DNA of 64,000 nt. It comes from Azolla caroliniana. Its lineage: Eukaryota > Polypodiophyta. The translations under genes and the position numbers were made by a program. Location of the stretch: assembly GCA_043228905.1 (NCBI GenBank), contig JBHGNT010000006.1, positions 19,344,001 to 19,408,000 of the forward strand, read 5' to 3'. Position 1 is the stretch's first letter. Each line of letters starts with the position of its first letter. Shown in pieces: positions 49,691-60,474 of the stretch. The notes beneath the pieces were generated by a model. It was given only the letters and a program-made list of their open reading frames with translations. It was not told where the DNA came from and made no database searches.

Positions 49691-52600
49691 GTTTGGCACG
49701 TCGAGGGGACGCAATCCGAGCGCACTTGAGAATTGCCGCAACTTGTCCAGACCAAGAGGCTTCGTGAAGATGTCGGCAGTCTGCCGATCCGTCGGAACAT
49801 ACTAAAGTTCGACTTCACCAGTAAGGGGACACTCACAGACGAAGTGGTAGTGCACCTCAATGTGCTTGGTCCGTGCGTGGAAAATGGGGTTTTTCGCGAG
49901 CTGGATGCTGCTGAGGTTGTCGCAGTAGATCGTCATCGGATCTTACACCTCCTCTTGCAGGTCCTTAAGTAGCCGCTTCAACCATATGGCTTTGCACGTC
50001 GCGACAACCGCTCCTCGGTACTCAGCTTCGGTGCTTGACAGTGCAACTGTCGGCTGCTTCTTACTACTCCACGCAATCGCGGCATTCCCGAGGGAGAATG
50101 TGTATCCAGACGTGGATCGGCAATCGGCGGCGTTGCTAGCCCAATCAGCATCGGTGTAGCCAACTAACTGCACGGCTGCACCGGTCTGATATAGCAGTCC
50201 CCGGTCCTTAGTGTCGTTGACATACCAAAGTATGCGTTGCGCACACTGAAGGTGCTCCTCGGTAGGTCGCGCCATGAACTGATTGATCACTCTGACCGGA
50301 TAACTGAGGTCGGGTCGGGTGATGGTCAAGTATATGAGGCTTCCGACAATTTGTGGGAACCTCGTCGGGTCGCATACCTTTCCCGTATCGGGACGAAGCT
50401 TGACGGTTTTGTCCAGAGGAGTCGAGACGGACTTACAGTCGGTCATCCCAAATTTGAAGAGAATACTCAACACGTAATAACGTTGGCTGATCAATATGCC
50501 TTCGGGGGTACGGATCACTTCGATCCCGAGGAAGTAATGAAGGTCCCCCAAATCCTTCATGTCGAACGATGCCGCAAGCTAGAGCTTCACGCGGTCGATT
50601 TCACCGAGGTCGGCGCCAGTGATGACCAAGTCATCAACATATAGTAAAATACTAACCGGTCCTAGTCGACCTTTCCGGATGAATAGGGAAGAGTCCGATT
50701 TTGACGTGACGAAGCCCATCCGACGCAGTTATTGTGTGATCTTCGCATTCTAGGCACGCGGGGCTTGCTTCAGTCCGTAAAGGGACTTCTTCAGTCGGCA
50801 TACTGCCGAGGAGTTCGTTCCGGAGTGAAATCCGGGGGGTTGTACCATGTACACCTGTTCCTCAAGGTCATCTTGCAGGAACGCATTCTTTACATCCATC
50901 TGATGTAAGTGCCACCCCTTCGCCGCAGCTACTGCGAGCAAAACACGGACGGTCGTCATTTTCGCGACCGGCGCAAATGTCTCATCGTAGTCGATGTTGT
51001 GTTTCTGCGCGTAGCCCATTGCCACTAGCCGAGCCTTGTACCGGTTGACCGAGCCATCGGTGTTGTACTTGACTTTGTACACCCACCTACACCCGATCGG
51101 TTTTACCCCTGTTGGTGCATCAACTAGGTCCCAGGTCTCATTCTCAGCCAATGCGTGCATCTCTTCCTCCATCGCGGCACGCCAATTCGCGTCTTTAGCC
51201 GCTTATGCGTAGCTCTCCGGCTCACGCACTTCTACTACACGGGTCATGTACGCATAATGATGCGCCATGTACTCATTGTATCCGAACCGCAAAACAGGGT
51301 TCTTCTAGCAGGTAGATCGGCGTAATCTAGCATTAGCCGATGTCGAGGCCTTCTCGGTCGACGCAGACTTCACCTTTAAAGACCCGTCACCGATTCCCTC
51401 GGAGTCATACTCGCATCGGTCTGACCCGTTCCTATCCGTGCCGGAATCCAACACCTTCTTCTTCCCTTTCTCTTTGCACGTAAGCCGTCTCCTCGGCTTC
51501 CTATGCGGGGAATGCACGGCCGAGTCTCCACTACTCGCCGGCTCTTCATCGAACTGGTCGTACCGACTCAGTCGTCCAATCAGTCCACTCGGTCCACTTA
51601 AACGGAGTGAAATTGGACTTTCTTCGCGGGTCTCGATTTCGGGCTCATCCAGAGGCATCTCGGCCTCTCTGACCTCATCGTCAGAGCTTGGATTGGAGTC
51701 GGGGTTCGGAGTCGGGGGCTAGTACCAGGACGCGGACTCGTCAAACACAACGTCGCGGCTGACACGCGCTTGTTTGGTGCGAGGGTTATAGCACTTATAA
51801 CCCTTCTGCTCGTCCGAGTAACCGACCAAGATGCATTTCTCGGCCTTTGCGTCCAACTTCCTCCTTTTCTCCTTCGGTACATGCACATACGCAATGCTAC
51901 CAAACACCTTCAAGTGTCGCAAGTTCCGCTTCGTTCCGAAATATAGCTCATGCGCCGACACTTTGTCTCCGATTCGGTTCTGGATGTATACTGCGGTCCT
52001 TACCACCTCGGCCTAGTAGAACTTGGGCAAGCTCTTCTCCTCCAGCATTGCCCGTGCCTCTTCCACAATTGACCGATTCTTCCTCTCGGTCACGCCGTTC
52101 TGTTCCGGCGTGTATCTACAACTGAATTCGCGCCGAATTCCCATTTGTTGTAGATAACCGTTGAATTGACCAAAAAAGTACTCTTTCCCACCATCCGACC
52201 GCAGGCACTTGATCTTTCGTCCCGTTTCTGTTTCCACGAACCCTTTGAGGTCCCTGAAACAGTCGAAGACTTCGCTCTTCCTCTCAATGAGGTAGATCCA
52301 CGTGTGCCGTGTGTGGTCGTCGATGAAGGAGACGAAATATCGGCTCCCGCCAAGACTAACGTTTTGTGTCGGCCCCCATACATCGGAGTGTATAAGGTCG
52401 AGCTTGTTCCGGCTCCGGTTTCGCTCGTTGGGGAAAGGAAGTCGGTGTTGCTTCCCGAGCTGGCAAGCTTCACAAATTTGTGCCTTTTGGCCACTAAATT
52501 TGGGCAATCCGAACACTACCTGTTTCGATTGCAGATCTTGAAGCCGCTGGTAGTTGACGTGGCCTATCCACTTGTGCCACAAGTCGATGTCCGACTCGGA

Positions 52601-53428
52601 TTTTTGTCCCTTCGCGAACATTGTGGTGCCGCCGTCAGTGGAATCGAGGATGAACATCCTCCCGTCTCTGCGCCCTTACGCAATCACACGGCCTTCTTCC
52701 TCAATGAAGCACCCGAGGTGTGTAAACCGAACCTCCATCCCTTGGTCGACGATCTGTCCGACCGAGACCAAGTTCTTCGTGATTGTCGGAACGTGCAACA
52801 CGTTCATGAGTTTCCCTTTCTGCCCGACATGGCTAAGGGGAACTTCTCCGACATTCTCAATCGGATGCGGAGTGTCGTCTCCAGTTGCGACTACTCCAAG
52901 TTGTATCGGTTTTTCAAGGTACAAGAACCACTCCTTATGGCTCTTCATGTGGTTTGACGTGCCGGAGTCTACGTACCACACCTCGTCCGATCTCGGGGTG
53001 GTCCGTTTCATTGAGTTTGCTTCGTGTCTCGTCACGAAGACAGACCCTTCTCCGGCTCTCCCGGAGTCTTCGGCGTACTGCGATCGCTGCCGATTTCCCT
53101 TGTCGATATGTCCGTAGCCATTTTCGGAACCGGTTCTCTCCGAATCGGCACGCTTCTTCCAGCACTCACTTTCCCTGTGGCCTTTCTTGCCACAGTACCA
53201 GCACTCTGCGATGGCCTTCCCTTGCCGGTTCTCATCGCTTCGACTCCTCTTGTTTCCAGAGGGTCCGGAGTTGCTGTCGGCATCACTTTGGTGCCTTCTT
53301 CCTTGATCTCGTCGGCCGCCTCCATTGCGCGCCGACTCGCCTCGTCCTCCACGTCCACGAGGCCTATCTCCCTCCATGTACAACATTCTCCTGTTGGTGT
53401 GCGTGCTTGTAGACGCACCCGCGTGGTT
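49645..53428 (-). pseudogene. Cop-C pol and gag 3' part, broken
   Basis: Minus strand from 53428: RGRGGRGESARNGGGRR linker, zinc knuckle CWYCGKKGHRESEC (about 53220), protease VWYVDSGTSNHMKSH (53000), GAG-pre-integrase HKWIGHVNYQRL...CEACQLGKQHRLPF, integrase core HSDVWGPTQNVSLGG, FIDDHTRHTW, RSDGGKEYF, PEQNGVTERKNRS, RT from [17 protein letters not shown] with [23 protein letters not shown] (about 50630) and RNase H TDADWASNAADCRSTSGY, STEAEYRGAV, HIEVHYHFV. Stops include TAGs where relatives have Trp (FYW, APRAW) and TAA near 51208. Not functional. Confidence 0.92.
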
Positions 53429-53433
53429 CTCCT

Positions 53434-53942
53434 TGTTAAGAAAACGTGAAGAAGGCACTCGGGCTCTTCTTATGTGCGCGGCGGATCGTGGTGTGCTAGA
53501 TCGTTTAGTGCTCAAACACAGAAGGGAAGGGGGAAGGAGACTTACCTCTGTAGCAGCCAAAAACTTCTTCTATTTCATTATGCGCAGAGCTCTACTTGCT
53601 CTCGTTTGTTTCTCTCTCTTGCTCTCACTCTCTGAGTTCTTTCTCTCTATGCTCTATCTCTCTCACAGAGTTCTACTTCCTGTATATCTTCTTCTTCTTC
53701 TTTCTTACTCTCTTACTTTCTACCTAAGTAATAAGTTACTTACGTATGCAGCTAATTAGCTGCCTGTAGCTAATTAGCTATCAGTCACTAAATAGCTGTC
53801 AGTCGCTAAATAGCTGTCAGTAGCTAATTAGCTGTCAGTAGCTAATTAGCTGTTTCTCCTTTATGTTCACAAGTAGCTAAATAACTACTATAACTTATTT
53901 CCCAATAAGCATCGCATACCATGTTGAGCTTGCTTCTCAACA
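53434..53942 (-). repeat. Cop-B 3' LTR (left)
   Basis: 509 bp. Contains an 18-bp tandem array (53751-53850; AGCTGTCAGTAGCTAATT-type units). Apart from unit number, near-identical to the right LTR. Confidence 0.95.
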
Positions 53943-53960
53943 CTCCCCCTCAAGCTCAAC

Positions 53961-56900
53961 TTATCCTTTCTTGGGGTTATCTACAACTTCTTTTTCATGA
54001 TGCTTTTCAGCCATCATATCAATGTCTACAACTCCCATCATGTTCCGAAACTGTGTATGCTTTTCCACACTCAATCCCTTTGTGAGAATATCAGCAACCT
54101 GCTGATTTGTATTCACATACACCAGATCAACTTCTCCTTCAATCACTTTTTCTCTAACAAAGTGATAATGCACTTCAATGTGCTTTGTTCTTGCATGGAA
54201 CACAGGGTTCTTTGCAAGTTGAATGCTGCTCATGTTGTCACACCAGATTGTGACAGTACTATCTATATACTCTCCCAAATCAGCAAGCAATCTTCTAATC
54301 CATACCTCTTCACAAGTGGCTATGGCAGCTCCTCTGTACTCAGCTTCAGTACTAGACAATGCAACAGTAGCATGTTTCTTGCTACTCCATGAAATACCTG
54401 CACTTCCCAATATAAAGATATATCCACTTGTGGATCTTCTATCTGTTTGGCTTCCAGCCCAATCAACATCTGTATATCCTTCCAGATTTATGTCCAAATC
54501 AGCCCTGTAAAACAATCCATAGTTCTGAGTAGCTTTTACATACCTCAGAATTCTTCTAATGCAGTCCAAATGCGGCTTTGTTGGCTGTTGCATAAATTGG
54601 CTAACTAATCCAACTGCATAACTCAAATCAGGTCTTGTTATGGTCAAATAAATAAGGCTGCCCACCATAGACCTGTACATGTTTACATCTTCTATTTTGG
54701 CTCCCAAATCAGCCCTCAATTTGCAGTTTTTATCTAGTGGTACTCCAATAGGTTTGCATCCAAGCATACCATACTTTTTCAACATAGTTGTTGCATATTG
54801 TCTTTGCAACACACATATACCACTTTCAGATCTGATGATTTCAATACCCAAAAAATATCTCAGATCTCCCAAATCTTTCATATGAAATTTCATTTCCAAA
54901 TTTCTTTTCAGCTTACTTATCTCATCCATGAAATCACCTCCAATGATGAGATCATCAACATAAATCAGAATCACAACCATACAATCATCTTTCCTTTTAA
55001 CATACAATGATGAATCAGCCTTTGACATTTTGAAGTCAAGTTTTTTCAGATAATCTGAAAGTTCCCTGTGCCATGTTCTTGGTGCCTGTTTCAGTCCATA
55101 GAGAGCCTTTTTCAGCTTACATACATAATCTGGATGCTTCCTATCTTCAAAACCTGGTGGTTGACACATATACACTTCTTCTTCCAAGTTACCATGTAAA
55201 AAGGCATTTTTTACATCCATATGATGAAGAAACCATCTTCTGGTTGCACCTACAGCCAGTAATGTCCTCAATGTTGCCATCTTTGCAACCGGTGCAAATG
55301 TCTCATCATAATCAATTCCTTGCATTTGGGCATATCCCTTTGCAACCAATCTTGCTTTATGTCTACTTACATTCCCACTGGAATCATGCTTTGTCTTGTA
55401 GACCCATTTGCAACCTACCACATTTTTTTCTTTTGGTAACCTCACCAAATCCCATGTTTTGTTTTCAGCCAATGCATCAATCTCTTCTTGCATTGCATCC
55501 ACCCATTTCTTCTCAGTTTTAGCCTCATCAAAACTACTTGGATCAGGGATCTGTACCACCTTAGACATGTATGCATAATGCATAGCCATGTATGTATCAT
55601 AACCAAATCTTTCAACAGTTTTTTTCTCTCTATCTGATCTTCTCAGTTTTTGATTTGCATCCTTCAATGCTTTTTCCATACCAGGGATTTTCAATCCTCT
55701 TATACCAAGAAGATCATCCAATGACACATCTGAATCCTCATCTTCCATGTTTTTAGACAAGTCATCCAACATTTCATACTCTGGCATTTTTTGTTTTCCT
55801 TTTTTATCATCACATTTTTTGTGTCCTCCACTTTTTCCACTCCAAGAATTTGAATCAGATTTACCATCTGAGCTTTTTGATGGTCCAGAACATTCTGTTG
55901 ATGTTGGACTTTGCTGTCCATCCTTGCTTCCATCTCTGTGGCAGTCTTCTATGTTTTCAGATTTGTCTTTGTCTTCAATCTCATTGTCTTCATCGGTCTC
56001 TGGATTCTGTTTTGGACTATACCAGCTGGCTAACTCATCAAAGATTACATCCCTACTTGTCACAATCTTCTTTGTTACAGGGTTATAGCATCTATACCCT
56101 TTTTGTTCTTCTGAATAGCCAACAAAAATACATTTTTCTGCCTTTGGATCCAACTTACTTCTTACTTCTGCAGGCACATGTACATATGCAAGGCATCCAA
56201 ACACTTTTAAGTGTTCTATACTAGGTTTCCTTCCATAGAAACACTCTTCAGGAGTTGCTTCATGTACTCCCGATGTTATACATCTATTTAGAATATAATT
56301 TGTTGTATTTACAGCTTCTGCCCAATAGTACAATGGCATATTCTTCTCTGTCATCAAAGCCCTTGCAATGTTCACCAATGTTATGTTTTTCCTCTCAGCA
56401 ACTCCATTTTGTTGTGGAGTATATATACATGTGAATTGTCTTCTTATTCCCTGATTGCATAGAAAATCAGAAAATTCATTGGAGAAATACTCTCCTCCTC
56501 CATCAGATCTTAAACATTTTATTCTTGTACCTGCCTGCTTTTCTACCATGCATTTAAACTTACGAAAACATTCAAACACTTCACTTTTCTCTTTCATGAA
56601 GTACACCCATGTTTTCCTTGAGCAATCATCAATAAAAGTTACATAAAATCTGCAGCCACCAATAGATGCATTCTTAGTTGGTCCCCATACATCCGTATGT
56701 ACCAAATCCAACAAATTTTTACTTACATGTCTTTCATGAGGGAATGGCAACCTATTTTGCTTTCCATATTGACATGCTTCACATATCTTTCCCATTTCAC
56801 AATTTTTCAGTTTTGGCAGTCCAGCCACTGCATCTTTTCTCAACATATTCTTTAGGGTTTGCATACTTATGTGGCCAATCCTTTTATGCCACATTTCCAC

Positions 56901-58310
56901 ATCTGAGACTACACTCATTCCATTTGCAAACATAGCTGAAATCTGTCTAGGCATGTCAACATCCAAAATAAACATTCTTCCTTGTCGTTTTCCTTTTGCA
57001 ATGAGCTTCCCATTCTTTTCTATATAGCATCCACTTTGCTTAAACTTTACTTGCATACCTTGCTCTACTATCTGTCCAACAGAAATAAGATTCTTAGCAA
57101 GATTTGGAACATGCATTACATTCAACATATACTTAGTCTTTCCTTTTTCTTCCCACAATGGAATATCTCCAACATGTTCTATTTGGTGAGTACTATTATC
57201 ACCCGTCTGTACATAGCCAGGAATCTCTGGTTCTCTTAACCTTTCATACCAGTTTGCATGTCCAGTCATATGGTTAGATGCCCCCGAGTCTACATACCAT
57301 GTAAACTCTTCATTACATTTCTGTGAGCTTTCAGCCACTGCTGCTATCTCATGTTGTACCACAAATGCACCATCTTTTTCACAATCTTCACTAGTTTGGG
57401 CATAGTTATTCTGCTGTCTCTTTCCTCTTTGCTCATCATTTTGCTTCTTGTAACATTCAGCCTGTGTGTGGCCTGGTTTTCCACAATACCAACAGCCATC
57501 ATCATTTACATATGTTTGCTTACCTCTACCTTGGTTGCTCCCCCTGCCTCTGTTGTTGTTTCTTCCTCTAATGGTTTGTTGTCCTCTTCCTTGATAACCA
57601 TTATTGTGGGTTCTTGTTGAGCCAAATCTTCCATGGCCTCTTCCTCGGCCTCTTCCAGCACTATTATATAGGGCTTGCCCCTCATTCTCAAGATTTCCTT
57701 TATTTACATCATCCATCTGATTCCTTTCTTCTACTACAAGCATTGAAACCAGATCTGAGAAACTTGGGATACTATCCCTTGTAAGCATAGAGGTTTTAAA
57801 GCTTTTGTATTGGGGTCCCAAGCCTCTCAAGCATATATCTACCTTATAATCATCTTCTATCTTTACATTGATAGAAGCAAGTGATTCACATATGCTCTTT
57901 ATTTTCAAGGCATACTCATTTATTGACATCTTACCTTTTTCTAAGGTATTTAGCTCAGTCTTCAACTGTAGCTTTCTAGCTTTTGTGTTTACTGCAAACA
58001 GTTTTACCAAACTGTCCCAAGCTTCTTTTGGGAGCATAGCATCCTGTATGTGCCCAAGCATCGAATCTGAGATGCTAAGTGAGAGCCAATGCATTACCTT
58101 CCTTGCCCCTTCATTCCAATCTTTGAATGCTTTAATCTGTGCTGCTGTGGCATTTTCTTCTGGGATCTCCGGAGCCTCTTCTAGGTCTCCTTCAATGTAA
58201 TCCCAGTATCCTTTCCCCATTAGGAAATTTGTCATTCTAAATTTCCACGCCGGGAAATTGTTTTTATCTAGTTTCTCTGTAACTATTTGGCCCGCATTCT
58301 CTACAGCCAT
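53961..58310 (-). CDS. Cop-B gag-pol polyprotein, full length
   Basis: Start taken at ATG 58310 (MAVENAGQIVTEKLDKNNF); four upstream codons are open but begin with TTG. About 1449 aa to TAA at 53961. Gag (UBN2 type, to about residue 210), RG-rich linker (GRGRGHGRFG, GRGNNQGRG-like), zinc knuckle CWYCGKPGHTQAEC (about 277), protease WYVDSGASNHMTGH (about 340), GAG-pre-integrase HKRIGHISMQTL...CEACQYGKQ, integrase HTDVWGPTKNASIGG, FIDDCSRKTW, RSDGGGEYFSN, PQQNGVAERKN (D, D, E present), RT KARLVAKGYAQMQGIDYDET, LIYVDDLIIGG, RNase H YTDVDWAGSQTDRRSTSGY, STEAEYRGAA, ARTKHIEVHYHFV. Single frame as usual in copia. The most complete copia in the window; all catalytic motifs are visible. Confidence 0.96.
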   Translation of the reverse strand: MAVENAGQIVTEKLDKNNFPAWKFRMTNFLMGKGYWDYIEGDLEEAPEIPEENATAAQIKAFKDWNEGARKVMHWLSLSISDSMLGHIQDAMLPKEAWDSLVKLFAVNTKARKLQLKTELNTLEKGKMSINEYALKIKSICESLASINVKIEDDYKVDICLRGLGPQYKSFKTSMLTRDSIPSFSDLVSMLVVEERNQMDDVNKGNLENEGQALYNSAGRGRGRGHGRFGSTRTHNNGYQGRGQQTIRGRNNNRGRGSNQGRGKQTYVNDDGCWYCGKPGHTQAECYKKQNDEQRGKRQQNNYAQTSEDCEKDGAFVVQHEIAAVAESSQKCNEEFTWYVDSGASNHMTGHANWYERLREPEIPGYVQTGDNSTHQIEHVGDIPLWEEKGKTKYMLNVMHVPNLAKNLISVGQIVEQGMQVKFKQSGCYIEKNGKLIAKGKRQGRMFILDVDMPRQISAMFANGMSVVSDVEMWHKRIGHISMQTLKNMLRKDAVAGLPKLKNCEMGKICEACQYGKQNRLPFPHERHVSKNLLDLVHTDVWGPTKNASIGGCRFYVTFIDDCSRKTWVYFMKEKSEVFECFRKFKCMVEKQAGTRIKCLRSDGGGEYFSNEFSDFLCNQGIRRQFTCIYTPQQNGVAERKNITLVNIARALMTEKNMPLYYWAEAVNTTNYILNRCITSGVHEATPEECFYGRKPSIEHLKVFGCLAYVHVPAEVRSKLDPKAEKCIFVGYSEEQKGYRCYNPVTKKIVTSRDVIFDELASWYSPKQNPETDEDNEIEDKDKSENIEDCHRDGSKDGQQSPTSTECSGPSKSSDGKSDSNSWSGKSGGHKKCDDKKGKQKMPEYEMLDDLSKNMEDEDSDVSLDDLLGIRGLKIPGMEKALKDANQKLRRSDREKKTVERFGYDTYMAMHYAYMSKVVQIPDPSSFDEAKTEKKWVDAMQEEIDALAENKTWDLVRLPKEKNVVGCKWVYKTKHDSSGNVSRHKARLVAKGYAQMQGIDYDETFAPVAKMATLRTLLAVGATRRWFLHHMDVKNAFLHGNLEEEVYMCQPPGFEDRKHPDYVCKLKKALYGLKQAPRTWHRELSDYLKKLDFKMSKADSSLYVKRKDDCMVVILIYVDDLIIGGDFMDEISKLKRNLEMKFHMKDLGDLRYFLGIEIIRSESGICVLQRQYATTMLKKYGMLGCKPIGVPLDKNCKLRADLGAKIEDVNMYRSMVGSLIYLTITRPDLSYAVGLVSQFMQQPTKPHLDCIRRILRYVKATQNYGLFYRADLDINLEGYTDVDWAGSQTDRRSTSGYIFILGSAGISWSSKKHATVALSSTEAEYRGAAIATCEEVWIRRLLADLGEYIDSTVTIWCDNMSSIQLAKNPVFHARTKHIEVHYHFVREKVIEGEVDLVYVNTNQQVADILTKGLSVEKHTQFRNMMGVVDIDMMAEKHHEKEVVDNPKKG

Positions 58311-58437
58311 TATCTCTTCCAAACAAGGGTTTCTGCTACGATTACTTCAACAAGTAACTTTTTGATTCAGATCAACAAACAAAGAAATACCTTTCTCAGA
58401 TCTATGCACTTTTGTACTCTTCTTTATGAACAACTCT

Positions 58438-58449
58438 GCTCTGATACCA
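58438..58449 (-). promoter_or_regulatory. Cop-B primer-binding site
   Basis: Minus strand TGGTATCAGAGC immediately after the LTR end CTTAACA (no spacer). tRNA-Met type. Confidence 0.93.
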
Positions 58450-59012
58450 TGTTAAGAAAACGTGAAGAAGGCACTCGGGCTCTTCTTATGTGCGCGGCGG
58501 ATCGTGGTGTGCTAGATCGTTTAGTGCTCAAACACAGAAGGGAAGGGGGAAGGAGACTTACCTCTGTAGCAGCCAAAAACTTCTTCTATTTCATTATGCG
58601 CAGAGCTCTACTTGCTCTCGTTTGTTTCTCTCTCTTGCTCTCACTCTCTGAGTTCTTTCTCTCTATGCTCTATCTCTCTCACAGAGTTCTACTTCCTGTA
58701 TATCTTCTTCTTCTTCTTTCTTACTCTCTTACTTTCTACCTAAGTAATAAGTTACTTACGTATGCAGCTAATTAGCTGCCTGTAGCTAATTAGCTATCAG
58801 TCACTAAATAGCTGTCAGTAGCTAAATAGCTGTCAGTCGCTAAATAGCTGTCAGTAGCTAAATAGCTGTCAGTCGCTAAATAGCTGTCAGTAGCTAATTA
58901 GCTGTCAGTAGCTAATTAGCTGTTTCTCCTTTATGTTCACAACTAGCTAAATAACTACTATAACTTATTTCCCAATAAGCATCGCATACCATGTTGAGCT
59001 TGCTTCTCAACA
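58450..59012 (-). repeat. Cop-B 5' LTR (right)
   Basis: 563 bp; 18-bp array at 58767-58920 is 54 bp (three units) longer than in the left LTR. Confidence 0.95.
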
Positions 59013-59017
59013 CTCCT

Positions 59018-59573
59018 CTACCAGGAGCATTGAATGTAAGTCGAAAAAGGACGGCGTATTCTCCCGGGTACACACAATCGTTCGGAATGCTCCGAACTTC
59101 GACGCCAAACCTCCGAGACAGATCTAGACCATATCGCTCTCCTCGATGTTCACCTCTATGGAGGCGAGGGAGTCGCAGATATCCTTGATCTTCGAGGTAT
59201 AGTCCGCCACTGACAAGTCGCGTTGTCGTAGGTTGTTCAACTCCTATCGAAGCTTAAGCTTCCTGGCTGTGGTGCTCGCGGTGAAAATCTTCTTCAAATT
59301 TTCCCACGCACCCTTCGGCGTCTTTGCATCCCGTACATAGCTCAATAGTTGTTCACCCACACACGACGCGAAGGAGTATAATACCCTGCTCGCCGATTGC
59401 TCCCACGACGGGAAGTCTCTGTGTGTCGATTCGGGTGCCGCGTCATTAGCTCCTTCGACATAACTCCAGTAGCCGTGCCCGAGCAGGTACTGGTGCATCT
59501 TGTAGGACCAAGACGCGTAGTTGGTTCTGTCGAGCTTCTCTGTTCGAAGCGAGCTCGTCATGCCTCTATCCAT
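59018..59573 (-). pseudogene. Cop-C gag N-terminal part
   Basis: Minus strand MDRGMTSSLRTEKLDRTNYASW (59573), KMHQYLLGHGYWSYVEGANDAAP, LLSYVRDAKTPKGAWENLKKIF, ARKLKLR then stop; further gag in a shifted frame to 59018 where Cop-B begins. Related to Cop-B gag (LDKNNFPAWKF, YWDYIEGDLEEAPE). Confidence 0.88.
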
Positions 59574-59645
59574 CGTTCTTCTTGTTCTTCTTCGTCAAGG
59601 TGTGTCAGCTGCAGAGAGGTTCTCAACCCTCGCGCTCTGATACCA

Positions 59646-60093
59646 TGTAAAAAGTAACGTGCGGAAGCAAGTATAAAGACCGAACAGAAGGAAGAAAACT
59701 CGGGTTTAATGGAGAGCTTGAGCTTACGCAGTATACTCGGGAGAGACAAAGAGAGAGTGATAGAGAGAAAAACACAAGAACTATATTCAAAAAACTCTAT
59801 TCACCATTCTATACATATGTGTGTTCAATGAACACTTTTATACAAGTCCTAGAAGGACTGACAGAAGTACTGACAGTACTTCAATGCTCAGTGAGAGCTC
59901 CTACACTAACTCCCAAACATATTCCTCAAGGAATATCTTTCCTAACGGCCTCCCGGTTTACGCACCAATCCGGCCCTACCTACGCACCGGTCTGCGTACC
60001 GGTTTACGCATTCGGCCTAACCGATCAGTCCCAACCGATCTGGTCCTCGGCTTCTTCAGCCGATCCGGCCGATTTTGAGCTTGTCTCTCAACA
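59646..60093 (-). repeat. Cop-C 5' LTR (right), with adjacent primer site
   Basis: 448 bp. The primer site (minus strand TGGTATCAGAGC) is at 59634-59645, directly adjoining. CTCTG follows at 60094-60098. Confidence 0.94.
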
Positions 60094-60098
60094 CTCTG

Positions 60099-60450
60099 AG
60101 ACTATCCATTGGTAGGTTCTTCATCAACATGTTGGATACATTGTCGTTAGTGTGGATCTTCACAAGGGCAAAATGTCTATCTCCACTTTCTCCTGCAACC
60201 AATTATACCTCCTATAGCCACGTGTTGAAGGACACTCACATCGACACGTTGTTTGATGGTGGCCACCGCCTTTTTGTTTAGAAATTTCCATTCAGACTCT
60301 AATACCCCCATGGGTATTTCTGCTCTATCGATGGGCTCGTACATGTCATCGACTATCAGGAGATCTTCCATCTTGATCTTCCAGTCTGCATAGTTTTGAG
60401 TGTTCAAGACCATCATTCCTGGCGAGCCACTCATGCCTCCTTCCATCTTT
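60099..60450 (-). pseudogene. Cop-D gag N-terminal fragment
   Basis: Minus strand MEGGMSGSPGMMVLNTQNYADWKIKMEDLL (from 60446; given here as a Cop-A-like start), YEPIDRAEIPMGVLESEWKFL, VDVSVLQHVA, then loss of homology near 60210 and junction with Cop-C. Very close to Cop-A gag. All of pol is missing. Confidence 0.85.
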
Positions 60451-60460
60451 TCACATGTCG

Positions 60461-60472
60461 CTCTGATACCAA
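60461..60472 (-). promoter_or_regulatory. Cop-D primer-binding site
   Basis: Minus strand TGGTATCAGAGC between the LTR end (60475) and gag; two-base spacer. Confidence 0.9.
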
Positions 60473-60474
60473 TT

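Larger units (their letters stand above)
53434..59012 (-). mobile_element. Cop-B: intact Ty1/copia element
   Basis: Target duplication CTCCT at 53429-53433 and 59013-59017, LTRs 509 bp (left) and 563 bp (right), primer site TGGTATCAGAGC directly next to the right LTR on the minus strand (58438-58449), purine tract GAGGGGGAG next to the left LTR. One uninterrupted gag-pol frame. Inserted in Cop-C gag. LTR termini (TGTTGAGA...) and purine tract resemble Cop-C, so the two are related families. Confidence 0.96.
48699..60093 (-). mobile_element. Cop-C: Ty1/copia element, decayed, host of Cop-B
   Basis: LTRs of 448 bp (48699-49146, 59646-60093), target duplication CTCTG at 48694-48698 and 60094-60098, tRNA-Met primer site next to the right LTR (59634-59645). 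Minus strand order: gag (59573 down), Cop-B inserted in gag, rest of gag, protease, integrase, RT, RNase H, an extra 3' segment (49147-49680), LTR. Coding frame has several stops. Without Cop-B it is about 5.8 kb. Confidence 0.94.

Noticed and set aside
52166-52957. 263-residue plus-strand frame
   Set aside because: It is antisense to well-recognised Cop-C integrase and protease sequence; shadow of the real frame.
53325-53759. Plus-strand frame with hydrophobic tail, repeated at 58287-58775
   Set aside because: Lies mostly in the two Cop-B LTRs; the hydrophobic tail comes from TTCTCTC-rich sequence. Not a membrane protein gene.
57351-57620. Hydrophobic plus-strand frame
   Set aside because: Antisense of the Cop-B gag linker and zinc-knuckle region.
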